DNA from: Niallia sp. XMNu-256
GTDB taxonomy: Bacteria; Bacillota; Bacilli; Bacillales; Cytobacillaceae
Assembly (NCBI RefSeq): GCF_036670015.1
Contig: NZ_CP137636.1
Coordinates: forward strand, 1,652,501-1,716,500
Direction of reading: 5' to 3'
DNA length: 64,000 nucleotides
Below are positions 7,704-16,604 of this stretch, in pieces. How positions within the stretch are numbered: the first letter of the stretch is position 1; the number at the start of each line of letters is the position of its first letter. The notes under the pieces are model-generated. The model worked only from the letters and a program-made list of their open reading frames with translations. It was not told the DNA's origin and ran no database searches. The position numbers were made by a program, and so were the translations under genes.

Positions 7704-8897
7704 GTGCCTAAAGGATGCTCATTACATATTGGATTAAATTCAGTTGATCCACAACATTATTCAGGATGGAGTGGTGAATTAGGAGCCTGTGAAGCAGACG
7801 CAGAATCTATGGAATTAATTGCAAAATCATTAAATTATGAAAATATTTCTAAGCTCTTAACAAGCAATGCAACAATAGATAATGTGGTTAAAGAAATAAC
7901 GAACGCCGCATCTTCTTTAGAAAGCGGTGATATTTTTTTTCTTACTTATTCTGGACACGGTGGACAGATTCCTGATCAAGATAATGATGAATCCGATGGT
8001 TTAGATGAAACTTGGTGTTTATATGATGGGCAATTAACAGACGATGAATTATACTCACTTTGGCATCTTTTTAAGGAAGATGTACGAGTTATAGTTTTAT
8101 CAGATTCTTGTCATAGTGGAACAATAACTAGAGCTCATTATTACGGTTTAAGTGATTACTCGAATATTGATCCGTTTAATAATATATCATATAGATTTAT
8201 GCCAATCGGTATAATTAATAGAACGTTCGAAAAGAATAGAAAATTTTATACTGAAAAAAAGAGTCTGCTTATTGAAAAAAATACAAGTGAAATTAAATGC
8301 TCTGTTAAATTAATATCGGGTTGTCAAGACAATCAACTTGCCGCAGATGGATCTTATAACGGATTGTTCACTGCAACTTTATTATCAGTATGGAAAAATG
8401 GAGAATTTGTAGGGAACTATAAAAAATTTCTAAAACAAATTGAAAAGTTAATGCCTCCTAAACAAACTCCAAACCTTCTAGATATTGGAAAAGGAAATTC
8501 GACTTTTGATAATCAAAAACCATTTGTAATTAATTTGAATCCTCAAGAGGAACAACATCCTGAAGAGGAACAACATCCTGAAGAGGAACAAAATCCTCAA
8601 GAGGAACAAAGCCAGATTCGCTCCGTCCTTAACCCCAACCCTAAATTATGTACTATATCCATTTATCGGTTTGTTTTAGCAATGAAAGCTGTTGCAGAAA
8701 ATGATCTTTGGGACGACCTTGTATACTTTTTCGAAGAAAAGGGACAAGACAAAATATCGTTTTCTTCTGACCATGTTACTTTGCTAAAAGAAATATTCAT
8801 TGAGAAGATTAAAGAGGGTAAGCCTATTAATAAGCGTGGACTTCTATTTTTAAGTAAGTGCAGCAGTATTAATTACACCAATAACAATGGCGACTAA
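7704..8897 (+). CDS. Caspase-like (C14 metacaspase) protease with C-terminal adaptor-like domain
   Basis: Residues 1-260 form a caspase-hemoglobinase fold protease with the catalytic His85 in YSGHGG and Cys136 in SDSCHSG. Metacaspases cleave after basic residues and in bacteria often act in conflict or cell-death systems. Residues ~275-305 are a Glu/Gln/Pro-rich linker made of 6-aa repeats. The last ~90 residues carry a domain (ISIYRFVLAMKAVAENDLWD onward) shared with the metallopeptidase tail, comparable in arrangement to effector-associated domains that bring conflict proteins together by like-like binding. AGGAGG lies 14-19 bases before GTG 7704. No upstream sensor such as an NTPase is visible. 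The protease call is firm; the adaptor role is inferred. Confidence 0.85.
   Translation: MPKGCSLHIGLNSVDPQHYSGWSGELGACEADAESMELIAKSLNYENISKLLTSNATIDNVVKEITNAASSLESGDIFFLTYSGHGGQIPDQDNDESDGLDETWCLYDGQLTDDELYSLWHLFKEDVRVIVLSDSCHSGTITRAHYYGLSDYSNIDPFNNISYRFMPIGIINRTFEKNRKFYTEKKSLLIEKNTSEIKCSVKLISGCQDNQLAADGSYNGLFTATLLSVWKNGEFVGNYKKFLKQIEKLMPPKQTPNLLDIGKGNSTFDNQKPFVINLNPQEEQHPEEEQHPEEEQNPQEEQSQIRSVLNPNPKLCTISIYRFVLAMKAVAENDLWDDLVYFFEEKGQDKISFSSDHVTLLKEIFIEKIKEGKPINKRGLLFLSKCSSINYTNNNGD
8541..8609 (+). repeat. 18-bp tandem repeat encoding the caspase linker
   Basis: Almost four copies of an 18-bp unit encode P-Q/E-EEQH/N. The unit is a flexible acidic spacer between the protease and the C-terminal domain and is probably variable in length between strains. 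Confidence 0.9.
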
Positions 8898-8961
8898 GGC
8901 GGTTGAAGCCGCTACACTCCTCGTGCCCAAGAGATTTTATACAGCTTAATTTTAAGTAAGC

Positions 8962-9010
8962 AAAAATGCTATTCTTTCTAGCCTATAATTAGGAAGGGTG
9001 GCATTTTTTT
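8962..9010 (+). terminator. Terminator after caspase-like gene
   Basis: The arms AAAAATGC and GCATTTTTTT enclose a further short CTTTC/GAAGG pairing and end in a T run. The rest of the interval up to 9285 is very AT-rich and shows no gene. Confidence 0.6.
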
Positions 9011-9285
9011 AGTATCGAATCCTCTCCAAATAAAATGAAACAATTAGTTTGTCGTTTTTTGTCTAATATTGTAATTGTAAAAGCATTGGGATACAAAGTA
9101 CATTACTAATTTTTGATAATTATCTTTTTTTAATTGCAAAAAAACTATATATAAATGTGAAAAATATTATTTAAAAATGACGAACAGGCAATATTATACA
9201 AATAGTGTTTAATTTGGAAAAAATATAATGTAAAATTTAACTTATAAAATATAGATATTGCAGTATAGAGAGGGGATTTATTCTT

Positions 9286-11061
9286 ATGAATATTACACCA
9301 CGTGGAATGAGTGTAATGAATTTATATCAGCTTTATCGGAACAAGTGTTTATTAGTCAATAGGAAATATCAGAGGAAACTTGTTTGGACCCGTGCTGAAA
9401 AAGAAGCACTAATTGATAGCGTCCTACAACAATACCCTATTCCGTTAATCTTACTTGCAGAGAAAGGTATTAATTTTGAAGGACAAACTACATTCGAAAT
9501 AATAGATGGTATGCAAAGATTAAACGCCTTATTTAGTTTTATTGAAAATGAATTCACTGTTAATGGCTTTTATTTTGATGTTACTCAGCATCCCACAGCT
9601 AACACGCTGGCAAAGGATGGAGTATTTACTCCTGTTGAAGGAGAAGGAATTAAATTTCTTGATCAAAAAAAATGTGCTGCATTTTTAGAGTATCAACTTC
9701 CTATATCGACATTCCAAGGTTCAGAAAAAGAAGTTATAGAGGTATTTGGACGGATTAATTCCAATGGTAAGCATTTATCTCCTCAAGAGGTTAGACAAGC
9801 AGGTACAACTACTGTGTTTTCTGATTTGGTTAGGGAATTAAGTTCTGAAATTCGTGGGGATGTATCTAAAGAAGTATTATCATTAACCGAGATGCCAGAG
9901 ATTAGTATTGATTCTAAAAATATTGCATTAGGGTATGGGGTAACAGCTGATGAAACATTCTGGTGTAATCAAGGGATTCTAAGGGTTTCTCATGTAAGGG
10001 ACAGTGAGGATGAGCAACTAATTGCTGACATTATATTATCTGTTGCTTTAAAAGAGCCATTTTCTGCAAGTAAGGAAAACTTTGATAATTATTATCAAAA
10101 TGATAAAAAGAAATTGGAGATAGAATCAGCCATAGCAACTTATGGTAGAGAAAATTTAAAAAACGATATTAAATTAGTGTTGGATAAAATACATAATTTA
10201 ATTTCTTTTGGGTTTTCAGAAAGAAATTATTTGAAAAATATTTTAAACCCTAATGCTGGTAGTAATGCTGTAAAAGAACCTTTTTACACACTTTTTATGG
10301 CAATGTATCAGTTAGTGGTTGTTGAAAATAAGGAGCCATTTAATATTGAAAGTATTTTAGAAAGTTTAAAGGGACTTGCCTCTAGGTTAAAGTCAGCCAA
10401 AAGTATTTCTATTTCTAACAGAATTTCAAATATTAATTTGACCATTGGACTTATACAAAATTACTTCAAACAATCATCAAAATCACTTAGAAGTTTAGGA
10501 TTATTAGCAATTGATTTCGAGAATTATCTACGGTTATCAAAGGTTGAGCCACCTTATTATGATTTTAAACAGGGTTTTTACACACTTGATGATAAAAGCA
10601 GGTTATTTGATGAGAATAGTTTTGAAAAAATTATTCACAATATTACTGCAATGGCTAATCTCGGAAAAGGAAAAAAAGGATGGCTCTTTATAGGTGTAAC
10701 TGATCGTGAAGCCCATACAATACGAGTAGAAGATTTAGATGGAATCACTGCTCCAAGAGTTGGGGATTACGGTGTTGTAGGTCTTGAGAGAGAGGCTGTA
10801 TTAAAAGGTGTAAGTTTAGACCAATATATAGCATTCATTACAACAAAAATAAATGATTCTGCACTCCCTGATAAGATTAAGGCTGATATCACATCAACAA
10901 TGACCCCAATTAATTATAAAGGGAAAACTGTATTGATGCTGGAAATTGCATGTGGGGATGAACCGTGTTGGTATGGTGAGGAGATGTATATTAGGGATGG
11001 AGGAAGATGCAAAAAAATTAATGGGTCTGATGTAGCTCTGGTTTATTCTAGGTTTAGGTAA
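9286..11061 (+). CDS. DUF262 (GmrS/DndB-like) fused to AlbA_2/Schlafen-like domain
   Basis: Residues 1-~150 form a DUF262 domain with the NRKYQRKLVWTRAEKEALID segment and the hallmark IDGMQRLNAL (DGxxR) motif, which in GmrSD-type enzymes belongs to the nucleotide-dependent nuclease half. A helical middle follows. Residues ~430-591 match the AlbA_2 or Schlafen-type ATP-binding/nuclease domain (DFKQGFY, ITAMANLGKGKKGWLFIGV, YIRDGG). Both domains are common in anti-phage and other conflict proteins, so a defence role is likely but inferred. AGAGGGG lies ~12 bases before ATG 9286. The gene is preceded by ~380 AT-rich bases and stands alone, ending at the hairpin at 11197. Confidence 0.75.
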   Translation: MNITPRGMSVMNLYQLYRNKCLLVNRKYQRKLVWTRAEKEALIDSVLQQYPIPLILLAEKGINFEGQTTFEIIDGMQRLNALFSFIENEFTVNGFYFDVTQHPTANTLAKDGVFTPVEGEGIKFLDQKKCAAFLEYQLPISTFQGSEKEVIEVFGRINSNGKHLSPQEVRQAGTTTVFSDLVRELSSEIRGDVSKEVLSLTEMPEISIDSKNIALGYGVTADETFWCNQGILRVSHVRDSEDEQLIADIILSVALKEPFSASKENFDNYYQNDKKKLEIESAIATYGRENLKNDIKLVLDKIHNLISFGFSERNYLKNILNPNAGSNAVKEPFYTLFMAMYQLVVVENKEPFNIESILESLKGLASRLKSAKSISISNRISNINLTIGLIQNYFKQSSKSLRSLGLLAIDFENYLRLSKVEPPYYDFKQGFYTLDDKSRLFDENSFEKIIHNITAMANLGKGKKGWLFIGVTDREAHTIRVEDLDGITAPRVGDYGVVGLEREAVLKGVSLDQYIAFITTKINDSALPDKIKADITSTMTPINYKGKTVLMLEIACGDEPCWYGEEMYIRDGGRCKKINGSDVALVYSRFR

Positions 11062-11196
11062 TATAAATTTAGCCTACTGTTCATCTATGTCTCAACTCAT
11101 GTATAAATCTGTACGTTGTTGACAAATGGGAATCGGAACATATAATTGGGTTACCAAACGAGCATTGGATCACCGTATAACAAAAAAACCATATTG

Positions 11197-11229
11197 TTCC
11201 CTACTCTTTATGCAGTAGGGAATTTTTTA
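11197..11229 (+). terminator. Terminator after DUF262-AlbA gene
   Basis: TTCCCTACT and AGTAGGGAA form a 9-bp stem with an 8-base loop, followed by a run of T. Confidence 0.8.
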
Positions 11230-11325
11230 TGAAAAAGATTAATTTGTTTATAAAGGTATATTTTCAAAAGTGCAGAAATTCTGCAAGAAAATCTGCAAAG
11301 CTATGAAATACCGAAAGTTAAGAGA

Positions 11326-11727
11326 TTGGATTGGGATATTCTCCCTGTTGGAAGTATGCCGTGGGAACATTTTAAACCAAAACTCACTCCACTTTTGGAA
11401 AAAGCATCAAAGGGTAAGAAAACGATTATCACGGAAAGATTAGAAACGGTTTCAAAGTATAAGCCTGACTTTCACGCTATCGGAACGAATGGATATCGAG
11501 GATATATTATTTTCGGATTTACTAAATTAAATCTATATATCTTCGAAACGGCTGAATACGGAAATGCAACTTATGTTTTTGAAGGAAATTGGGAAACCCT
11601 TTCTCAGATGACTAAAGCAGAAATTATTTCTGACAACTTGTACAAGCAACGATTTATTCATCTAGATGGATGGGCTAATCAAATAGACAGTCTTTTTCCA
11701 AGTAATTACAAAAAGATGATTTCTTAG
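11326..11727 (+). CDS. Hypothetical protein, probably 5'-truncated
   Basis: The frame encodes 133 aa from a TTG but is open further upstream to a stop near 11257 without any ATG or GTG. The upstream residues (AEILQENLQSYEIPKVKRLD) look like real coding, so the true start is probably missing. The protein is a mixed alpha/beta sequence with GYRGYIIFGF and a Trp-rich N-terminus. I do not recognise the family. Weak initiation and lack of neighbours suggest a relic. Confidence 0.45.
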   Translation: MDWDILPVGSMPWEHFKPKLTPLLEKASKGKKTIITERLETVSKYKPDFHAIGTNGYRGYIIFGFTKLNLYIFETAEYGNATYVFEGNWETLSQMTKAEIISDNLYKQRFIHLDGWANQIDSLFPSNYKKMIS

Positions 11728-11857
11728 TAACCAAAAAAGCAGTGGTAAACATTACTACTGCTTTTACTTCCTCAATACCATTTTCTAAAGTTAAAGTGGG
11801 ACTTCAAACTCAATGAAATAGTAATTATAATTAAAAAATAGAATAGGAGAATGGAAT

Positions 11858-12154
11858 ATGCCTTATGTTGGAGCACGTGTATCAGAGGAAAATAAACTCG
11901 TAGAATGGTATAACTTAAAGCGATTAGGGATAATGTTATTAAATGGAATACATCATGTTGATGAATTACGTGCTCGTATATGGGAACATGAAGAATTACA
12001 GGGCATTGCAGATGAAATTCTTGCTTCAGGAACTTACAGTTTTGATTTTGAATTCTATGACGAAAGTAGTCCTGAACAAATTCTAAGATTGGATTATGTT
12101 TATCGAGGGGTTCAAAAAAGCATTAGTTATATATGGAAAGCAAAAAAAGACTGA
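11858..12154 (+). CDS. Small hypothetical protein (98 aa)
   Basis: ATAGGAGA lies 8 bases before ATG 11858. The product is acidic and soluble, with a helical first half (WEHEELQGIADEILASG) and a strand-rich second half. No known motif is seen. It ends just before a strong terminator and is probably transcribed alone. Confidence 0.6.
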   Translation: MPYVGARVSEENKLVEWYNLKRLGIMLLNGIHHVDELRARIWEHEELQGIADEILASGTYSFDFEFYDESSPEQILRLDYVYRGVQKSISYIWKAKKD

Positions 12155-12173
12155 TAAAATCAGTCTTTTTTTA
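12142..12173 (+). terminator. Terminator after 98-aa gene
   Basis: A GACTGAT/ATCAGTC stem with an A-rich 5' side and T7 3' side overlaps the last codons of the gene and could work in both directions. Confidence 0.85.
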
Positions 12174-12332
12174 TTGGCTGCTTTTCATATACATAGAGGT
12201 TCTTCATGTTGTCCGAAGGAAGTATTTGTTGATATTAAAGGAGATTAGTAAAAGGAAAAGTGAGTATATGGTATAGTTTGATTATTAAAAACTATGAATC
12301 TAGAAGTTTTCGTAATCATAGGAGGATAAGCC

Positions 12333-12986
12333 ATGGGGGCTAAAGTGTGGACAGCAATAGTAGCATTTTTTACCAATTCTTGGATAGTCAGTATCATAAC
12401 AGGGCTTTTCGTATATGTAGTAACTAAATGCTGGGAATCTTTTAGAAATAAAAGACAGTATATGCAGTCTGTTCAGCTAGCGAATAAAGAAGTTTTTGAC
12501 ACTTTTAAATTATGTGTAACAGAGGATAATCTGCCTGATATGTATATTTTTTGGGCTCTACATATATCTACAGCCAAAAAATTTGGTGTAAAACAAGAGG
12601 ATATGGACAGCCTTAGGTTAATTATTTTTGATTTAATTAAGGAGATTATGGATTCAACCTTTCTTCCTTATGAAGTAAAAATCAAATATTGTAATCAACT
12701 CCTTGACTCTGCTGTATCTGAGCAGACGCTAGAAGCTCTTCTTGAAGAAGAAAAAGCGATGATTGAAACGCACAAATCAACTTTGGCTCCACTTAAGACA
12801 ATGACAAGTTATCTATTAGCTTTTGCAGCTGCAATAATTACATTTGGTTTTTTAAATAGTAACAGCGTAGAGGCTCTGTTAAATGCATGGGATATGCTCA
12901 AATTAATGGATTTTGTATCAATAGCTGGGCTTTCTGTGATTTTAGTTGCTATTTTAGTTAGATACGATGAAAAGAAGAAAAAATAA
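12333..12986 (+). CDS. Membrane protein of unknown function (217 aa)
   Basis: AGGAGG precedes ATG 12333 by 8 bases. One membrane segment lies at residues ~15-32, a long helical cytoplasmic region follows (~33-150), and two hydrophobic segments lie at ~155-173 and ~190-208, ending in a Lys-rich tail. I do not recognise the family. Such proteins are common in defence islands, and its position between a DUF262 protein and a PLD-like protein fits, but no function can be assigned. Confidence 0.65.
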   Translation: MGAKVWTAIVAFFTNSWIVSIITGLFVYVVTKCWESFRNKRQYMQSVQLANKEVFDTFKLCVTEDNLPDMYIFWALHISTAKKFGVKQEDMDSLRLIIFDLIKEIMDSTFLPYEVKIKYCNQLLDSAVSEQTLEALLEEEKAMIETHKSTLAPLKTMTSYLLAFAAAIITFGFLNSNSVEALLNAWDMLKLMDFVSIAGLSVILVAILVRYDEKKKK

Positions 12987-13032
12987 GCTATTTTATATGT
13001 TTACTTTATTGTCAACAGGGATTAACTACATA

Positions 13033-13070
13033 GATAAAAAACGACCGTCAAATGAAGGTCGTTTTTTATC
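13033..13070. terminator. Bidirectional terminator
   Basis: GATAAAAAACGACC and GGTCGTTTTTTATC pair perfectly around a 10-base loop. It serves the plus-strand membrane gene and the small minus-strand frame next to it. Confidence 0.85.
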
Positions 13071-13074
13071 TATC

Positions 13075-13188
13075 TTATTCGCTCATATACTCAGCACTTA
13101 CAGCGATACCAGCAAGACCAGTCCAAGTTGTTTCTGTTAACACGGATATAAGGAATTTTGGTTTTAGAAGACTAGGTAATTTTTTCAT
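13075..13188 (-). CDS. Small peptide gene (37 aa), minus strand
   Basis: GGGAGAGATG lies just before the minus-strand ATG at 13188. The peptide begins MKKLPSLLKPKF and ends SAEYMSE. The frame is open further upstream and there includes a hydrophobic LGLLLLAIVL stretch, so a longer form of ~70 aa is possible. A candidate promoter on the minus strand (TGGACT, 17-base spacer, extended -10 TGATATAAT) sits near 13340-13368. An inverted repeat (GCTCATATACT-C/G-AGCACTTACA at 13081 and ~13305) frames the unit. A small toxin-type peptide is conceivable; no family is recognised. Confidence 0.35.
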   Translation of the reverse strand: MKKLPSLLKPKFLISVLTETTWTGLAGIAVSAEYMSE

Positions 13189-13431
13189 GGACATCTCTCC
13201 CGTCATTATTTTTAAGCTGATAATTCTTAATACAATTGCTAACAGGAGTAAGCCTAGTGCTACTGGTATAGATGGGGCTGCAGTTACACTTGTAAGTGCT
13301 CAGTATATGAGCTGTTTAATTGTAATTATTATATCACAAATATTCAGAAAAGTCCAGGTTGGTCAAATTACACTTTTAAATCTCACTAAAAAGAGAAGAT
13401 TGTTTTATCAATCTTCCCCTGTTTTCCTTTA

Positions 13432-13690
13432 TTAGCGATCCAATAAACGGTCTATAAATCCCTTTTTCTATTGTGCTTCTTTATCATCCTGGATAATTTT
13501 GAACATAATTTCATTTTTTTCTGTAAGGAACGCATTTTCTTCTCGTAATTTTTTTAGCTCTTCCATGATTTCTTTCATAGATGAAGCCGTTTTTTCAGAA
13601 GTTTTCCTGAATGTTTTTATCAAGTTTTTCATTAAATACTTGCTTTTCCTCCTGTTCCTTTTTCATTCTTCAGGCGTGTGGTGATTTGTA
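13432..13690 (-). pseudogene. Decayed coiled-coil plasmid protein (DUF3967-like tail)
   Basis: Successive minus-strand frames read KKEQEEKQVFNEKLDKN, then MKEIMEELKKLREENAFL, then after a TAG stop KKGFIDRLLDR. Together they resemble the C-terminal coiled coil and aromatic/basic end of DUF3967-type proteins on Bacillus plasmids, broken by a frameshift and a nonsense codon. The N-terminal HTH part is missing. The hairpin GAAGATTG/CAATCTTC at ~13392-13414 is probably its terminator. Confidence 0.5.
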
Positions 13691-13831
13691 TGATTTCATC
13701 CTAAACAAATAAAAATGCCTTAGATTCGATTCTCGTCCGTTAAATAAGCATGAACCAATTTTTTATTTATTTTTATGTTATTTCGTTATATATAAGGAAT
13801 AACACGCTAATCACACCTAGCGTTATCTACG

Positions 13832-14887
13832 TTATTTATTCTCCAATTCTTTTTGTCCATTAATATGTTTTAATAGAAAGTTCTTTACCTCTACTATATC
13901 TTTCATCCTCATATCAAGTAGTTCGAACAAGCTACTAAAATAACTGTATGTATCCTTTTTGAATATTTCAAAATAAGGAACAGAAGGAGTTTTGAACAAC
14001 TGAAAGATATTTCGAATTATGCTTTGACTCTCATAAAAGGGGTTGTAACCATCATATTCACCATCGAATTTAGGTTCAAAACCAAACCGTATAAGGTAAG
14101 AAACTAAATCATCTACATCTGTCACTTCTTGATGTTCATCATCATACAGATTTTTAAGTAAATCGTCTAAATGTTCTATGCAATGTATTAAAAACAAAGC
14201 ATCAAGCTCGAAGTCATCCTTAAATGCCTGTATATAATCTTCTCCTTTTACTTCTCCTTGAACTATCAATTCAGTATGACGAGAAAATAAGTCTTCATAT
14301 AACTTCTTTATAGATTCAATGGTATTCTCTAGGTCCGTATATAAATTAATAAAATATTCCCCAATCATAATCATCCTACTATCAATAGCAATTGACTTCT
14401 CATGATTAGTTAGTAATGGAATTAATTCATTAAAGATTTTCGCTACATATTCAGGGTTCTTTATAAGAACTCCTGCTTCAATACTTTCTTTACCATAGAA
14501 ATTTCCTGAACCGATATAAGCTATATTTTCAGTCATAACAATTTTTAGATGAGCATTAAGATTAATATAATGAGCAATATTGTCTTTATCTTTTTTAAAA
14601 AGCTCCATATATTTTTGAATATTTCTTTGTGCTTTTTTAATTTCTTCATTAGATAATTTAGAGCGATGTTCTTCCTTAAAAACATTAGGTACACTTGTAA
14701 TTAGAGTTACTTTTGCTTTAGCGTTCTTTATATGTTTAAGAAGTTCGTCTTTATATGTAATGCTGTAAGTAGTGATAAAGATTTCATTAGCGTTAGGAAA
14801 ATCATTAAGTACATCTTGAAAATTATAATCTCCTTCTGAACAAATAAATTCAAAATCCCCTAGTGGAATCCTTGCTATCACTCCCAT
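13832..14887 (-). CDS. Phospholipase D-like domain protein
   Basis: This 351-aa protein has one PLD-type motif near residues 113-130 (HLKIVMTENIAYIGSGNFYG: His-x-Lys followed by a GSGN). The N-terminal strand-rich region (EIFITTYSIT) fits the PLDc_2 fold. The C-terminal ~200 residues are helical and unassigned. A single HKD motif suggests a homodimer forming one active site, as in small PLD nucleases. It stands alone, with a hairpin (CACGCTA/TAGCGTT) at ~13801-13826 as terminator. Location in this accessory block suggests a defence nuclease, which is inference. Confidence 0.7.
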   Translation of the reverse strand: MGVIARIPLGDFEFICSEGDYNFQDVLNDFPNANEIFITTYSITYKDELLKHIKNAKAKVTLITSVPNVFKEEHRSKLSNEEIKKAQRNIQKYMELFKKDKDNIAHYINLNAHLKIVMTENIAYIGSGNFYGKESIEAGVLIKNPEYVAKIFNELIPLLTNHEKSIAIDSRMIMIGEYFINLYTDLENTIESIKKLYEDLFSRHTELIVQGEVKGEDYIQAFKDDFELDALFLIHCIEHLDDLLKNLYDDEHQEVTDVDDLVSYLIRFGFEPKFDGEYDGYNPFYESQSIIRNIFQLFKTPSVPYFEIFKKDTYSYFSSLFELLDMRMKDIVEVKNFLLKHINGQKELENK

Positions 14888-15137
14888 ATTTTAAACCCCT
14901 TTCGTTTTATGATTTTAATTTTAATTGTAGTAGACTTTTTCTAAAAGATTTATATCAATAGTAATTTACAAATTAATCAAAAAGGGACGGAAAAAAGGAC
15001 TAAAAAATAGCTTTGAAATCTGTACTATCAAGGGTTTAGAGCATCAAACTATCTTTATGTTATTTATTTTATATAATAGTACAAATTACTCGAATACCTT
15101 ATAGTAAAAATAGAAGAATCAAAGGACGGTTAATATT

Positions 15138-15374
15138 ATGAGTAAAAATACTGGAAGAAATAAATCATATGAAACAGTTCATTACGATAAAATTTGGTTT
15201 AAAAGTAAAGTAAAATTCCCTAATTCGGACTGTACCTATGTATTTAAAATTGTAGAAATCCAAAGTAAGTTTTACATTTACATAAACGAAAAAGAAGAAA
15301 TATTTCTATACAACGGCAGAACCGGTCCCTTTAATTCATATGAAGAAGCTTTACAAGTGCTACAAGAGATTTAG
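15138..15374 (+). CDS. Small hypothetical protein (78 aa)
   Basis: The frame starts at ATG 15138 after a weak GGACGG site. The product is basic, strand-rich, rich in Tyr/Phe, and ends in a helix (FNSYEEALQVLQEI). No family is recognised. A further open frame overlaps its 3' end in another phase. Confidence 0.5.
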   Translation: MSKNTGRNKSYETVHYDKIWFKSKVKFPNSDCTYVFKIVEIQSKFYIYINEKEEIFLYNGRTGPFNSYEEALQVLQEI

Positions 15375-15625
15375 GTAACAATTTTCCAACTTTCAAAAAT
15401 AAATTCAAAAATACATTTTTAAACACTGATAGTCCAAGTGGCTGTTTGTTAGGTTGGTTATTTTATATAGTTTATCTAATTGTTAACATAGTTTGTTTTC
15501 TATTTATAAAAGGCGGACTAGAAGCAATAGGAATAGAAGATAAAAACTACACAGTAACTATAATCCTGATAGGCATTATAAACATCATAGCTATAAGTAA
15601 GATATCAAACAGAAAGGGAAAATAA
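15344..15625 (+). pseudogene. Small membrane-protein frame lacking a start codon
   Basis: This open frame reads as a two-helix membrane protein (LLGWLFYIVYLIVNIVCFL, then TIILIGIINIIAIS) with a basic tail, but has no ATG or GTG. The only usual start is an in-frame TTG deep in the frame without a ribosome binding site. It is probably a 5'-truncated gene. Confidence 0.35.
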
Positions 15626-15815
15626 ACCACAGATAGCTGGCAAAGCCAAAATTAGAAGGGTATCTTGAGAGGTTTAACTAAACCAGCTAATAGTTTGTCA
15701 ACATTTTTCAATAAATAGATTGATAATCTCGTGATATACTAAAAATACTCATGATAAATAACCTTCCTCTATATTGTAATTGGAAGGTTTTGTTGTATTT
15801 AGTTGGATATAGTTT

Positions 15816-15953
15816 TTAAGCTATATCTTGGAAAGTAGTTCTGTTTTTTAGTAAGGCGTAAATCCAATGTAAGGGCTTATTAACACATGCAATGACTGCG
15901 ACTCTGAAGGGTTTTCCTTCTTCTCGTTTCTTATCATAAAACTCTCTTAGTCA
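15816..15953 (-). mobile_element. IS110-family transposase 3' remnant
   Basis: The minus strand reads REFYDKKREEGKPFRVAVIA, then CVNKPLHWIYALLKN, ending in a stop at 15816, which matches the C-terminal end of IS110-type (transposase_20) proteins. The rest is gone: at 15953 it abuts unrelated plus-strand sequence (GEELVAGVIDNEFLEI) that looks like another short relic. Upstream at 15760-15798 the arms AACCTTCC/GGAAGGTT form a terminator-like hairpin. Confidence 0.6.
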
Positions 15954-16178
15954 CGGTGAAGAATTAGTTGCGGGGGTAATTGATAACGAGTTCTTAGAAA
16001 TATGTACAGAAAAAAGTTTAGGTACTTATCCAAAAGAGAATGGGTATAGATTGCGATAGATTCAAACTACTATGGTTTATGGGAAATCCTATAAAAATTT
16101 AAAGGTAAGGAAGGTGAACAAGAGGGAACCTTAGAATTTATTGAATTTAATAAACTCTTTTGTTTTATCGGCATACAT

Positions 16179-16213
16179 AGTTAAAGTCTTCTCGATTAGA
16201 GAAGACTTTAACT
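16179..16213. terminator. Strong bidirectional terminator
   Basis: A perfect 15-bp stem (AGTTAAAGTCTTCTC and its complement) encloses a 5-base loop. It ends the minus-strand small gene at 16222. The stretch from 15954 to 16178 shows only short broken frames. Confidence 0.8.
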
Positions 16214-16221
16214 ATTTGTAG

Positions 16222-16380
16222 TTATTTGAAACGTTGTTTGCCATTTGATTGACTCATCATCCCAGCCAAGGGAATCATTTTTTCAAGTTGGCCACCACGA
16301 CCAGTCATCATACTATAGACGGCAGTACCAATTCCAATAGAAGCAATAAGGGGTAAAAATTGAATGTTACCTTTTGGCAT
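16222..16380 (-). CDS. Small DUF3918-like protein (52 aa)
   Basis: The peptide begins MPKGNIQFLPLIASIGIGTA and contains a short Gly-rich hydrophobic helix followed by MMTGRGGQLEKM. It resembles the small membrane-associated DUF3918/YrzQ group of bacilli. GGGAGGTGA lies 7 bases before the start. It is divergent from the ligase gene. Confidence 0.55.
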   Translation of the reverse strand: MPKGNIQFLPLIASIGIGTAVYSMMTGRGGQLEKMIPLAGMMSQSNGKQRFK

Positions 16381-16604
16381 AAGTAATCACCTCCCTATGA
16401 CTATTTTTAGAATCCACATGAATCCTTTATTTAAACCTAACAAAATAAACCTTCTTGGTAATGAATAGTTAAGGATACTTGAATAAAACCAGAGGCGAGA
16501 AAACAAAAAATACAATAACTTTTTATCCTCGCTTGCTAAAATGGCAATAAAATACTAATACTTCGAGTTATTTTGTGATTTAGAATTAACTTGAGGTGGT
16601 ATGC

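Noticed and set aside
13052-13435. Plus-strand 127-aa frame
   Set aside because: It runs through a terminator and opposite a minus-strand frame with promoter and ribosome binding site; the protein has no coherent features.
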